Shown piece by piece: positions 6,186-6,440 of a stretch of 6,440 bases of DNA. The notes below the pieces were generated by a model. The model did not search any database, had not been told where the DNA came from, and worked only from the letters and a program-made list of their open reading frames with translations. Origin of the DNA: Gammaproteobacteria bacterium (GTDB lineage Bacteria > Pseudomonadota > Gammaproteobacteria > Pseudomonadales > GM7GCV1); contig JAURLY010000150.1 in the NCBI GenBank assembly GCA_030830945.1, forward strand, positions 1 to 6,440, read 5' to 3'. Position 1 is the first letter of the stretch. Each line of letters opens with the position of its first letter. The translations under genes were made by a program, and so were the position numbers.

Positions 6186-6440
6186 TTTTCTCTAGCAAAC
6201 AGTCGGGTGTGACCCTGATAGAGGTCATGATTTCTGTGACACTTGGCATTCTGTTCTTAACGGCAGCCATGGGGTTTCTGGTAACCGGGCAACAATCTTT
6301 CAGGTCGCAGGATACTGGGGCCCGTATTCAGGAGAATGCCCGATTTTCCATGGATATCCTGACAGATAACATTCGCATGGCTGGCTATAGCACCAACACG
6401 TCGGTAGCACCCGCTTATATCTACAGGGAAGCCTGCGGCA
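6182..6440 (+). CDS. pilW: Type IV pilus assembly protein PilW, 3'-truncated by the window edge
   Basis: Only the first 86 codons are inside the window. The leader MIFSSKQSG is cleaved after G9, giving V-T-L-I-E-V with Glu at +5, followed by a hydrophobic helix (about residues 15-36). The stretch R-I-Q-E-N-A-R-F-S-M-D-I-L (48-60) and the following N-I-R-M-A-G-Y (63-69) are the N-terminal hallmark of the PilW family, clearly distinguishing it from PilV and PilX. The ATG overlaps the pilV TGA by four bases (ATGA), and no strong Shine-Dalgarno is present, so coupling to pilV is likely. PilW acts with FimU, PilV and PilX to prime pilus assembly and hold PilY1 at the tip in Pseudomonas-type systems. 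The frame is still open at the right edge. Confidence 0.93.
   Translation, partial: MIFSSKQSGVTLIEVMISVTLGILFLTAAMGFLVTGQQSFRSQDTGARIQENARFSMDILTDNIRMAGYSTNTSVAPAYIYREACG

Overview
This window looks like a chromosomal segment of a gammaproteobacterium. The housekeeping order ileS-lspA-fkpB-ispH followed by type IV pilus minor-pilin genes resembles the Pseudomonas/Cellvibrio-type neighbourhood. The ileS C-terminal zinc-finger tail and the fkpB gene between lspA and ispH fit that group. The genus cannot be fixed from the sequence alone. Base composition looks moderate (near half G+C by eye) and even across the window. I see no insertion sequence, integrase, tRNA, CRISPR array or other mark of recent transfer.

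Positions 1-4286 hold a tight co-directional housekeeping operon. It contains the C-terminal five-sixths of isoleucyl-tRNA synthetase (cut by the left window edge), lipoprotein signal peptidase LspA, the SlyD-like prolyl isomerase FkpB, and the isoprenoid enzyme IspH. FkpB and IspH share one base (TAATG). Catalytic or metal-binding residues are intact in LspA and IspH. IleRS keeps its KMSKS loop, zinc Cys set and most editing-site residues, but one editing-pocket Asn is Ser.

Positions 4379-6440 hold the start of a minor-pilin (pseudopilin) cluster on the same strand: a FimT-like protein, a second GspH/FimT-family protein (FimU-like), PilV, and PilW cut by the right edge. All four have a prepilin leader ending in Gly, then a T/S-L-I-E core with Glu at +5, so PilD should process them in the inner membrane. 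The expected continuation to the right is pilX, pilY1 and pilE, whose products would assemble the initiating tip complex of the type IV pilus.

No wholly new system is visible. The points most worth a second look are: (1) the first pseudopilin ends in a G-R-L-R motif like that reported for DNA-binding FimT proteins in natural transformation, while its neighbour has G-R-V-S; (2) the 148-base gap between these two genes holds an AlgR-like box, a nested inverted repeat covering a Shine-Dalgarno-like AAAGGA, and a 12-codon mini-ORF whose stop overlaps the next gene's ATG; (3) the FimT-like leader is unusually long and hydrophobic; (4) the pilus block runs in the same direction as ispH, whereas I recall a convergent arrangement in P. 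aeruginosa.
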